64,000 nucleotides of DNA from Manduca sexta (taxonomy: Eukaryota; Arthropoda; Insecta; Lepidoptera; Sphingidae), in NCBI RefSeq assembly GCF_014839805.1, contig NC_051134.1, positions 11,935,170-11,999,169 on the forward strand, in the 5' to 3' direction. Numbering within the stretch: position 1 is the first letter of the stretch; each line of letters opens with the position of its first letter. The position numbers and the translations under genes were made by a program. Positions 1 through 10,706 of this stretch are shown here, piece after piece. The notes under the pieces were generated by a model. It ran no database searches. It worked only from the letters and a program-made list of their open reading frames with translations, and was not told where the DNA came from.

Positions 1-1115
1 GCCTATTATTATAGCCTGACATTTCGTGGGATTCACAGAAAGACCGAAACTATCTGACCAACTTTTGATAAATGCCAGGTCCTCGTTCACCCTCATTATA
101 GCAGTAGACACACAATCAACGCCAGCCTGCGAATATAACTGCAAGTCATCAGCATACAGATGATACGAACAATGAAGGTTTTGAGTTAAGAGATTAATGA
201 ATATAGAAAATAGCAATGGGGAAAGTATACCGCCTTGAGGGACTCCAGCGTCGATGTTGCACCAATTTGACGAGGAGTCATTTAAACGCACCGACTGCTG
301 GCGTCCCTGAAGATAGGATGAGATCCAATCCAGTGCACCGGGAGAGAACAGAAGATGGGAGAGAATTGCTAGGAGGATATCGTAACTAACGGTATTGAAG
401 GCATTAGAAAAATCAACCAAAGCCAGTACAGTGACTTTGCCGTTCTCCATGCCCGCTCTAATATCGCCAGTCACTTTGAGGAGCGCGGTAACGGTGCTGT
501 GGCCAGGCCTAAAGCCAGATTGAAGTGGGCACAGCAAGTTATTTAAGTGCACAAATCTAGTTAATTGCTTGTGCGCACAAGCCTCTAGCACCTTGGAGAG
601 GAAAGGAGAATTGATATAGGACGGAAGTGATTCACGAGGGAGGGATTAGGGATTTTGGGAAGAGGAATAACAATTGCTTTCCGCCATAGGACGGGAAGAC
701 ACCAGTACTAAGGGAAAAGTTGATAATATGTGAGATGGGATGGAGAAGATGATCGAGGATCGCAATTATCATGCGACGGCAAATGTTGTCATATCCAGTC
801 GCATTAGATTTAATCGCAAGGATTACTTTCTTGATCTCACCCGGTGGAACCGGAGAAAACTGAAAAGGATCAACAGAAGGGATCGGAAGACCAGCTATGA
901 AATCCAAGGTACGACGCTTGATTTGGTGATCTATCAGAGAAGTAGTGGAGAAATGAAGATTAATATCATCCAATCCAATGATCGCACCATGGAAATCGAA
1001 GTTTTTGCCCTTGCCAATACCCAAAGTCCCGAGAAACTTCCAGATACTGGCTGGGGATGATGATGAGATATTATTAAGAATATGACGGCGTTTAGCGTTA
1101 CGTACCATCTGATCA
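1..1115 (-). mobile_element. CR1/Jockey-group non-LTR retrotransposon, reverse transcriptase part, broken
   Basis: Reading the minus strand gives a LINE reverse transcriptase running off the window edge. A 158-codon open frame (1108-632) covers the linker and RT start (SIWKFLGTLG, then IKSNATGYDNI). The homology continues in other frames: WRKAIVIPLPKIPNP and FRPISIL near 600-660, PFLSKVLEACAHKQL, LQSGFRPGHSTVTALL, GVPQGGILSPLLFSIF, and the catalytic YHLYADDLQLYS near 150-175. At least two single-base frame breaks separate these blocks, one near 690 and one near 605. No endonuclease domain is visible upstream of 1115, so the copy is 5'-truncated. It is a dead insertion. The clade (CR1/L2/Daphne versus Jockey) is a guess from motif wording. 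Confidence 0.9.
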
Positions 1116-4100
1116 TATAATCTAATTATATAATGCCATGTTTATTGATAGACATGAATATAGACTTAATAATCTATTGGCATGAGTTTCCGATACCGTC
1201 ACATATTTGAGTACATCTTCCACACAAATACGATAGAAGTGTTTGTAGTTATTTGAGATCTGAGTATGCTGTGTGGTGACCATATTGAATATAGATTCGA
1301 CATTTCAAGATACTATTTAATATTGTTCAGTGTCATTGATTTGTCATAATTGATAAATAGATTATTGAAAATGTAATATTTTTCGAAAAAATCTACGTCT
1401 ATTATTATAATAGTTGGTTTCGTCACGAATTAATCTTTATATTTTTACGGTTATTTTATTTTTATTCCTCAAATTTTTGTTTCTAATAAAAAAGTTTTCT
1501 TAGTTAACTTCAAGTAATGAAAAATGTATACTCGTAGAGTCATAGAGACGGACATTATTAAATCGCACTCTTAATAAAATAATGACCTATTTCAAAATTG
1601 GTTATTTGTGACAGTCGTCGGAAAACTTATTTTTGTTTGTTGCCTTTTCTTTTGAAGTTACTATATAATTGAGCTTATTGAAGATAGGTAAAAAATGAAA
1701 CCTATACCATGAAAAAAAAGGGAAAAAACTAAAAGGTCGCAAACAGAAATTGGTTGTTTGACGATTCCCACAAATTGGCAATTATGGAATGGGTCATTAT
1801 TTTATTAAGAGTGCGAAATATACTTTAAAATAGTTATCATTACACACGGTAAGCAAATTACAACAATCCAAATATAAAAATTAATAATTTATTTCATAGA
1901 ATTCGTTAAACAGCATCGAATAAAATTCCGTTGTCATTATTTAACAAACAACACAATTATGATACTGACAAACGAGATTCACAATGTGTAACTCAGATTA
2001 ATTGAATATTTGTATTGTTATTATCGAAGAATAACGCTTTTGTACGTCGTCAATAACTGTTAACGGTACAATTAGCAATGAATGACCCGCACTCATGCAA
2101 ATATATCCTCAAAATAAATTCTTTTTATCATATTTATAAACATTCATTTTTTACAACATATTTAGATCCGTGTTTTAAAACTGTTATTGTGTGATTTGGT
2201 TATATTACTTATATGAGGGATTTAAGGTCTGTTTGGTATTACTTACTTCAAATTCTTACATTTTTCAACAGGAATTTCTGATTTGTCTATGCCTTTGGAA
2301 TCGACTAAAACATGTTTTTCGATAGGTGTTCCAGTTTCCACGTTTTGTTCCACGTGTGTAATGGTTTGAAATTTTTAGCACAAGACCTGGAAAAAACCTA
2401 AAAACTTATTTCAATTAAGCGAAAGTACAAAAAATCTATATTATAGTAATTAATTTCATTTAATGCGTTATGTTAAGTATTTTAATAGCGTACGATGTCA
2501 CAATGCCAAGTTTGCATATTAGGAAATTATTTAAATGTTTGTGTATAATATCTTTACATAGCTTATTATAAATATCACATTTTACTAATACCGTGATCTA
2601 AAAATATATATTAATCGTAAATATAATTCATGTTCAATTCCGTTCACACTTTCTGCATCGGCTATGTTCACAGTTTACAGATCAACAACAAATACGTATC
2701 ATAACACTTTCAGCCTCAAAATAAAAACAATTAATAAAGGCTATCCTCAAAAAACTGGACGTGTAGTCACACGAAACAAAACAACGTGGCCGAGTATCCA
2801 TGACGGGTTCCGCACAAGTAACTAAAGCTGAAATTGCTTTTACGATCTAACGTGTGAATGTTTATTCTGGGGAATTTACTTTTACGTCAAAGCTTTGAGA
2901 ATTTTAAACTAAAACTAGAATAAGAGGTGTTATTATTTCGGCTTTTACCTCGTGTGGGATGCTTGAAAAAGTATATTGATGAAATATTCAATAGATTTTC
3001 CATATACTATTTATATCAGAGCACTTAAATGTTTATCGTGCCAAAATTGTTTTTATTGTTTATTATGAGTTGATCGAGTCTATTGAGACGATAAATCGAT
3101 GTTAAAATGGGTATTTGTTTTGTTACACATTTTCCAGTATCTTGTTTATTTATAATTGAATGTATGTATGATTTATATTGTGAAGGTTTCTTGTATGTAG
3201 GTTTCGATTGAAAAAAAAGAGGTGAATTTTTTAGAAATAAAATTTTTGGCGTTTTAGGATAGATTTAGCACTCTACCATGCTCTACCTAAAGCTGTAACA
3301 CTAATGATAAAATATGTGTGCACTAAGTAGGAAATGGCTATACTTTTGAGAAAACGCGGGCACGAAATAACTGAGTTGGATATTGTTATACATTATTTGT
3401 TACTTCTAATAAAACATATTGAACAACTTGAGAATACATAGTTTTATTTTTATTGGATTGCCCTAAATTTCTAAATTTTTAAAGTAAATCACAATATCGC
3501 ACCATTTTTAAATAAATTCGCTCACAAGTCCACACATTATGCTAATTAGAGAGCAATAGACTGGGATAAAGCTGAAATTAAGTGGTTATTGTGCTCCCCT
3601 TATACATATAAATTGAAACATATCCGCAACGAGTTTAGGGTCACGCCCACGAAGGCGCGGCCGAAAATATAATTAATATTAATTCAATTTGTTAAGTCGG
3701 TATTAACAAACAATCCCTTTAGAAAAGCTAAACGTTAGGTTAATGGAACTGCCATTTAATGAATAAAAACATTTTTCCTGTATGTCAAAATCTGACCGCC
3801 AAAAATGAGAAGGGATCGTCTAATATCCTCCAATCGTGTACATTCATGCGAAAATATTTAACAACCGGTTAACGATTTTAGAACAAATAATTTCGCAACG
3901 ATTTACAGATATCGATTCTGCTCGATCAATTCGAAAGAGAATTTAAAGTGGATTAACTTTGCCCGTTTGATTAAAAAAGTTGTCGGAAAGTGTGTTTTAA
4001 TCGTAATTTCGGTTGGTGAAGAAATTATTTAAATGCTGTTAATATTTAGTAACAGTGTGCTTTAATCACTTTGAAAACGAATTTAATCGACGTAATTGTA

Positions 4101-4662
4101 TCCAACTTTGTAATGTAATTAGTATTTACTATCTAATTTATTTATGCGGTAAAGGAACTCTAGAAGGCAAACCCAATTTTCAAATGTTGTTAAAATCGTT
4201 ACGTGAAAATTTTTATGAAAAACCTTTTATTAATTTGCAACATATCACTAAATATTTTAAATTTTAAAAATAAAAGAACTAACAAAACAATAGTTCGTTT
4301 TATTACTACAATACTACAAAAATAAAAACCATGCGTGGTCGGCCTTATTAGGTACTGAGTTTTCTTTGTTCACACTACCTTACTCTATTAAGAATACGTG
4401 ATTTAATATTTCAATACTGATTACTTCTAATACTTGGAGGCAAGTTTTATTTTTATTTATTTCACTAAAGTCCACTTTGTATTAAATAATTTGTTTATTT
4501 ATGTATATGATTAGTTATTTGATAAGATATTTTAACCATATTAACTTCCATTTCTTAATTATCACAAAACTCAGGTAAATTGATGTAGGAATCCATAGTC
4601 CCATTAGTAACAGAAGATAGCTCTAAAATACTGTCGTATACAAGAAGGCATTCAGTTAACAG
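1116..4662. other. AT-rich non-coding stretch
   Basis: No recognisable exon, RNA gene or mobile element. The longest open frames are short and AT-biased (for example 4055-4267) with no family resemblance. If IFT139 continued normally past the gap at 5806-6305 its later exons should lie here on the minus strand; I could not find them. Confidence 0.5.
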
Positions 4663-4665
4663 TTA

Positions 4666-4925
4666 CCCCCTTATTCATAAACGTTTTTTATCTAAGGACG
4701 GAGTAAAGCTGTGATAACAAGCCTGTTTCTCAGTGCCCAACGGCACTCAGAAATAGACATAGGGCCGTTGTGATTGGTTATTATTGTTGTATTTCAATAT
4801 TAGCCAATCACAACGGCCCTACGTCTACGCACTGCGAAGACTGCCATGCCGTCAGCACTGAGAAACAGACTTGTTATCACAGCCTTACTCGGTCGTTAGA
4901 TAAAAAACGTCTATGAATAAGGGGG
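4666..4925. mobile_element. palindromic MITE with TTA target duplication (PIF/Harbinger-like)
   Basis: The 260-bp element is a near-complete inverted repeat. The left end starts CCCCCTTATTCATAAACG and the right end, read on the minus strand, starts CCCCCTTATTCATAGACG. Pairing continues through TTTTTTATCTAA, GCTGTGATAACAAG and CTGTTTCTCAGTGC, and the central parts also pair (GGGCCGTTGTGATTGG with its complement). TTA flanks both ends (4663-4665 and 4926-4928), the size used by PIF/Harbinger elements; the superfamily call rests only on that. It has no coding capacity. Confidence 0.8.
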
Positions 4926-4928
4926 TTA

Positions 4929-5805
4929 GTCTATAACTGTAGTTGAATACGTTGTGAAGGTTGGTATAACGAGGGAACTTTAATAAGGCGGACGAAATAT
5001 TTTCTAGAAAGAATGTTGCCGATGCTGTACGTTAAAAGGAATTGTTAGGGTAAAGTTTGAGAAGTTAGAGGAGTCACTAAAAAGTATGCTTTTTATATGG
5101 TCAAATTACAATTGAAGATTTAAGAATAAAATTTAGAGACAATATTTTTTTTTTATATCTAAATATTATTGTGAAGTAATTTATTTATGTTTAATTGAAA
5201 CCCCTTTTAAAGTTTCATTGTATGCATGTAAAACTGAAATGGTCGAGTTAATTTTGTTGTAGGATTCAAAGAAATAATTTATTTCGTTAAAATATAAATG
5301 TTTGAGACGCGTTTGTAATTGTAAAACACTTCACGAGTAAATATTTTGTTAAAATATCACATGTAAAAATATAAGGACTCTATAATATTATTATGTTCAA
5401 GAAAAAAAGGTAAATTATTCTAGTTACTTAAAAAAATAACAGATAATGAGAATTGGGAAATACATGAGATCGTTTAAATAAATGCTCGGCCAGACTTATT
5501 CAAAACTCATTTAGTTGTATATAAATACTTTTGTAAAACATCTAGGACATTCTGACTCACTTCCCAGATATGCGTCTGGTAAATTATATTTTCTCAGTTT
5601 TATGTGAAAGAGTTTACGCTTGCTTTCATTTCTTGAAATAAATTTTAATCAAAGCTGGTAACGAGCCTTTCAAGATATTCAACGCTACGTTTACTTCATT
5701 AGCGAAGTATAAGTAATACGTTTATATTTAAACACAAATGTTGCCAGATAAATAATAAACAATACGTTGGAAGTGTATCGCACTACTATGACAAAGAAGG
5801 AATAA
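4929..5805. other. AT-rich non-coding stretch up to the first gap
   Basis: Nothing recognised. No TPR-coding sequence is visible on the minus strand although IFT139 enters the gap from the other side. Confidence 0.5.
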
Positions 5806-6305
5806 NNNNNNNNNNNNNNNNNNNNNNNNNNNNNNNNNNNNNNNNNNNNNNNNNNNNNNNNNNNNNNNNNNNNNNNNNNNNNNNNNNNNNNNNNNNNNNN
5901 NNNNNNNNNNNNNNNNNNNNNNNNNNNNNNNNNNNNNNNNNNNNNNNNNNNNNNNNNNNNNNNNNNNNNNNNNNNNNNNNNNNNNNNNNNNNNNNNNNNN
6001 NNNNNNNNNNNNNNNNNNNNNNNNNNNNNNNNNNNNNNNNNNNNNNNNNNNNNNNNNNNNNNNNNNNNNNNNNNNNNNNNNNNNNNNNNNNNNNNNNNNN
6101 NNNNNNNNNNNNNNNNNNNNNNNNNNNNNNNNNNNNNNNNNNNNNNNNNNNNNNNNNNNNNNNNNNNNNNNNNNNNNNNNNNNNNNNNNNNNNNNNNNNN
6201 NNNNNNNNNNNNNNNNNNNNNNNNNNNNNNNNNNNNNNNNNNNNNNNNNNNNNNNNNNNNNNNNNNNNNNNNNNNNNNNNNNNNNNNNNNNNNNNNNNNN
6301 NNNNN
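5806..6305. other. assembly gap (500 N)
   Basis: Exactly 500 N, the same length as the second gap, so the size is a placeholder. It interrupts the IFT139 gene. Open frames spanning it are artefacts. Confidence 0.99.
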
Positions 6306-8635
6306 TCACTATATCTTTAAACACGAAGTAAACATGGCACGATCTTTCTTCTCTTTAAGTAGATGTGTGCCATCTTGCTATGGGCCTGGAAATAGTATGG
6401 CTGACCAGGTTTTATTTCGTTCAAAATGTCTATGGCATTGTCAATGTCGCCTTTCTTTAAAGCGAGATCTGCTCGCGCTATGAGGAGACGAGCCTCCTCA
6501 GTTGTGTAGGAAAATTCTTGAATGGCTTCCTAGAATGTAAAAAAATATGTATACAATGTGCACACTATAAATCCATATTAATACATTATGTTGATAATAT
6601 TATTCAGTACTTCATTGTTTGCAGATTACAAATATTTGACAGCAAAGGTAATACATAAGAAAGCAATGTAGTATTCAGCCACTAAGATTATTCAATTCCA
6701 AATGTTACCTGCATAGTTTTCCCTGCTTCACCAAACTGTCCCAAATCTGTTTGTATTTCAATAATTTGCAAGTACAATGTAGCTTTGTCAATTATATTCA
6801 AATCGGATTCAAAAGCCCTATTTGTATTACCAAGATTACTCTTGCTGGTGGCTATTTGAAGACCAGTTAAAAACTAGACAAGGCCTCTTCAGGTTGATTA
6901 GCACTTTTCAAAATAATACCATTTAGAAAATGGTACATAGCACTGTCTCTAACTTTGAAATTGTAGCTCAAACACATTTCTAAGCTTTGTGCAGCTTTTG
7001 TAAAAGATTCTTGCTGGATGAAAATTTGTGCTAACAAAACTTGACTCCCAGCATGTGTGCTATCAAGTTCATTGATTTTCTGGGCTATCTTCTGTGCTTC
7101 AATTGCATATCCAAATAGGAATTTCAACTTTGCCAGTTCATAAAGAGCTGGTATCAACCCTGGACATGCATTACATATTGCGTCCAAAATCTTGAAACAG
7201 TAAGATACATGAGTTGTGTTTCCTTCCTGAGAATATAAAAGGTAGCCGACAATGACAAATGGTTTTAGGTAAATGCTTTTTGTACTCTTTATAGACTTCT
7301 AGTAGAAAATCTGGATCAAGTTCCTTGATATAACTTAGGCTGAAAGGGTATTGTTTAGCATATGCTATTTTTGTTTCAAATGCTGTGTTCAAATATGATA
7401 TTGCATTAGAGGAACTCTTCACATTCAATTGTGCTGATAAAAATACAAAAGTGGTAATTTTTTAGAGCCTTGCATCTCAAATAATAATTCTACTTGCTGA
7501 GCTATTTGTTCTGTAGGCCCATTTTCAAGCATTTGGCATAAAGTTAGTCCACACAAAGCAGTTATTGAATTACTATCCAACTTACTACCAGCTTTGAAGA
7601 AACTCATGGCATCTTTATATTTCCCTTGCAGTATACATTGATACCCAACTTCACTCAAATAGTCAACATTATTAGGGTACATTTCTGAAGCATATTGTGC
7701 AAATCGATACACTTGTGAAAGTACTGCACTAGATCTCCCACATATTCTAGAAAACATCTGTGTAGTGTTGTGGAACTGGTAGCCATTATGCATTTCTTCA
7801 TTTTCCAATACAGTGTAAAATCTATTAAGTTGATCAGCTGCTTCAATGTAGTCAGAACTCTTACAAAGATCAAGATATATTCTTATCTTTAAACCTGTAA
7901 TATTATTAGGATCAATCGCAAATATTCTTTCAATTGTATCATAGACTGCATCCCATTTTTGCATTGCAAATTGTTTTTCATTTTCTCCACTAATGGCACA
8001 ACTTGTCCAGGGCTGCTTACAATCAGTCTATCTAATGTTAAATTGGAGCATCATAATCTTTTGCAAAGTATTTAAACTTTGCAAAACCAAGTAATGCATC
8101 TATATTCTTGTCATTTTTCTTAAGAGCTACTTCCAAGCAATCCAAGATAGATATATGCATTTCTCCAATGTTCATATACATATCATTCCAACCTTTCAAA
8201 ATAATAGCATCTAAATAATTTGGGTCTTTGCGCAATGCTTTGTTTATGTACTCAGATGCTTTCTCAAACATGTCTGCTAGAGAAAGGAATAATCCTGCAT
8301 AATAAAATGATATGGCACTGGCCTGTTTCTTTTCTTCTTTCAACTTTGATTCTAAATTATGTATCGCTTCTCTTTCAGCCAAATTAACATGTCTATGTGC
8401 ATAAATAAGCGCTACTGTAACTGCTAGTTGCAAATCTTTTCTGACTGCAGCGCACCAATTCATTGATTCCTTTTTGAGCTTGGCCTTCCAATACACTTGC
8501 TATACCATTATAAAATGAGTACTCTGATGTATCATTAAGCTGTGATATGGCTTGTCGTATAACTTTTTTTGCATTTCCATAATACTTTTCCCATAAATAA
8601 TAATGTATTTTACACCTAATCCATGTCATTTCCAT
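6306..8635 (-). CDS. TTC21B: IFT139 / TTC21B, N-terminal part, frame-broken
   Basis: Intraflagellar transport protein 139, a TPR subunit of the IFT-A complex that drives retrograde transport in cilia; in insects this matters in sensory neurons. Family blocks appear in order: ALIYAHRHVNLAEREAI, KLKEEKKQASAISFYYAGLF, IVSSPGQVVPLVEKMK, FSRICGRSS, KELDPDFLLEVYKEY, SLEMCLSYNFKVRDS, EEARLLIARADLALKKGDI. The ATG at 8635 is chosen because an in-frame TAG lies just upstream and the N-terminus aligns with the family. Exon 1 is 8635-6709, a GT-AG intron is 6708-6530, and exon 2 runs from 6529 into the gap. This is about half of a protein of roughly 1300 residues. Eight one-base frame errors interrupt it, near 8437, 8043, 7974, 7439, 7263, 6869, 6345 and 6319; there are no other nonsense changes. 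Homopolymer sequencing error is my preferred reading; a young pseudogene is the alternative. Confidence 0.93.
6530..6708 (-). other. TTC21B: IFT139 intron (GT-AG, phase 0)
   Basis: On the minus strand the donor is CAG|GTAACA and the acceptor TTCTAG|GAAGCC. Joining gives GKTMQ-EAIQEFSYTTEE, which follows the family alignment without a break. The preceding 1.9 kb of coding sequence has no intron. Confidence 0.85.
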
Positions 8636-8642
8636 TGTTGCA

Positions 8643-10055
8643 TTAGTCTAATTCTAGTTTAACTTTTAGAGTTTTGTATTTATTTATATTATCATTATAA
8701 TATTTTGCTAAAAGTGACATTTGCAAGTCACATTCAATTTATTATCCAATGCATGATCAAATGCATGCTGAAAATTACAAAATATAATAAGAAAATACTA
8801 ATTTAGATTGTATACCATAATTTTTTCATGTCCAATAAGGTAATAAATAATTAAGAAGAAACCCAAACCTTAGCTAGTATTTTCCCAACACCTTTCCCTT
8901 GAAATTCATTGGGCACCCTAGTGTGAAGAAGTGTTATATCCTTGCCTATATTTTTATACTCCACAACCGCTACTACTGTAAAATAAGTAATTAAACATAA
9001 AATGCACATTAAGGTGGTAGCTCAAGGTCCATTTTCATACATTTTGTTTCGGCTTTAATCTGGGTAACTAAACAAGTATTGGCAAGTAAAATTTCACGTC
9101 TAGTTAGTGATTAGTTCGCAGTTGAAAGAAAATGTAAAATAATTAAAATCATGGATATTTCTGCCTTTAAAATTTCGTCATATTAAATTTTAAAGGCAGA
9201 AATATCCATGATTATTAATTATTATTACGATTTTCTTTCAAATGCTAGAACTAATCACTAACTAGACGTTAATTCAAATTCTTTACTTGTCAATACTTGT
9301 TTAGTTACCCAGATTAAAGCCAAAACAAAATGTATGAAAATGGACCTTGAGCTACCACCTTAAGGTGCATTCAGCTAGGTTTGAATGATTTTTGAATGAG
9401 TTAAAAAGATGCTTGAAAATATTTGAATTTTCTCGAAAAAAAGATTTTCATGATATCTATTTTATACATCAAAGTGCTTAATGTTATTACTACTTCAAAT
9501 GATCTTATCATCTTTCCCTGTTTAACCAAAATAGATATCTTTATAAAAATAAAACCTTGGGAATATATCAGACACTTGTAGTATAAGTTCCTAACAACAT
9601 TCTAAACATTATTTATTTTTAAAGGTATTTTTTTTGTTAGGGTTTATTTAAATTTTAATATTTCACAGCACATAACACATATGTTCTTGGCCTTGGCATC
9701 AGATGCGGTAAATAGGGCAAAGCAAAACAAGCAGTGTCTATATCTATGTCACTAAAACTATAAAATAAAAATAGGTTGGCGATATTTTTGGTTACACTGT
9801 CTTACTCCTCATCCGAATGCACCTTACATATTTTAGCGCTATCTATTTATTAACATGCAGGTCATGCAGAATTATAGATACCTACATTACGGAAAATAAG
9901 TGTGTCTACTATAATGGTAATATTTATTTGCGATTCGATAAAGCCCGAGAAAATCACTTTACTTACGGTTTTATTGACACTTCAAACTGTTGCTTAGCAA
10001 CATTATTGACAACCTTCAGCACTTCGGTTGAGAATGCTCTTGCTCTGGTTAACAT
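8643..10055 (-). CDS. NATD1: NATD1-like GNAT-type acetyltransferase, three exons
   Basis: Small GNAT-fold protein of the NATD1 family; substrate unknown. Exon 1 (10055-9967) encodes MLTRARAFSTEVLKVVNNVA and then QQFEVSIK. Exon 2 (8975-8869) carries VAVVEYKNIGKDITLLHTRV and the acetyl-CoA-loop-like FQGKGVGKILAK. Exon 3 (8767-8643) has HAFDHALDNKLNVTCKCHF, then AKYYNDNINKYK, ending at TAA 8645-8643. Human NATD1 has the same order of blocks and about the same length. Exons 2 and 3 join in phase 0. Exon 1 to exon 2 is out of phase by one base as written, so a further indel or a missed mini-exon is likely. In exon 3 an A-run (8710-8713) is one base short, giving a premature TAG at 8710-8708; adding one base restores the conserved C-terminus. 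The basic, Ser/Thr-containing N-terminus could be a mitochondrial presequence. The stop lies 7 nt before the IFT139 ATG. Confidence 0.85.
9013..9359. mobile_element. palindromic MITE with TTAA target duplication (piggyBac-like)
   Basis: A 347-bp foldback element inside NATD1 intron 1. The ends are GGTGGTAGCTCAAGGTCCAT and its exact complement, and both arms pair almost to the centre near 9180 (TGGATATTTCTGCCTTTAAA). TTAA flanks both ends (9009-9012 and 9360-9363), the classic piggyBac target. It has no open frame. Confidence 0.88.
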
Positions 10056-10114
10056 TCCTGTTATTTAATTCAATGATATAACGTAAAATAGAAGCTCAAG
10101 CAACAAAACAACTA

Positions 10115-10704
10115 CAGTATAATCCGTTTATTATGACTCTGCCTATATTGACCAACCTCTTATTATGACGTAATTACACTACGAAGTTTGGTTTTCATAT
10201 AAGATTCTTTATAAAAAAGTCGTATATAATGACTTCCCTTACAGTGACATGTCGCTTATTGTGACCCCTTTTAATAAATTATGTCCGGTTATAATGACCG
10301 ACATGATTCTTTACGCCTTCAGTAATGTTCCTTGATTCCCGACGACGTTCGGCACGTGGCTCGTTTTTGTTTTCAATCTCAGTGAGTAATTGACATAGCG
10401 ATGTCTTCTATACACAATAGTATTAGAGACTGTTTTACAATAAAATAAAAACAAAAGCAGACAAAAATTACAGATTACTTACATTAAAAAATATAACTTT
10501 TATGTACATACATACATACATAGGTATGTACTTATTACGTGCAATTTTTATTTTATAAGTTACTATGTTTCTTTATTAAAATACTTAAATACATGCATAC
10601 TATTTACATAAAATGTATTTTTTCACAAAACGCTTTGTATGACGTCCGCTTATTATGACGTGTTTGTCAATTCCTTTCGATGTCATTATAAACGGATTCG
10701 ACTG
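10115..10704. mobile_element. non-autonomous pogo/Tigger-like DNA transposon
   Basis: Starts CAGTATAATCCGTTTATTAT and ends, on the minus strand, CAGTCGAATCCGTTTATAAT, with TA on both sides (10113-10114 and 10705-10706). CAGT termini with TA duplications fit pogo/Tigger elements of the Tc1/mariner group. Inside, the word TTATNATGAC or a close variant recurs (near 10127, 10160, 10224, 10255, 10288, 10650 and the 3' terminus). No transposase frame remains in the 590 bp. Confidence 0.75.
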
Positions 10705-10706
10705 TA

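Noticed and set aside
740..1060. 106-codon plus-strand open frame
   Set aside because: Shadow of the minus-strand LINE reverse transcriptase.
5728..6324. 198-codon open frame across the first N block
   Set aside because: Mostly N. Its first few residues are simply the IFT139 exon 2 end in one frame.
9817..10068. 83-codon plus-strand open frame
   Set aside because: Shadow of NATD1 exon 1 on the other strand plus intron sequence.
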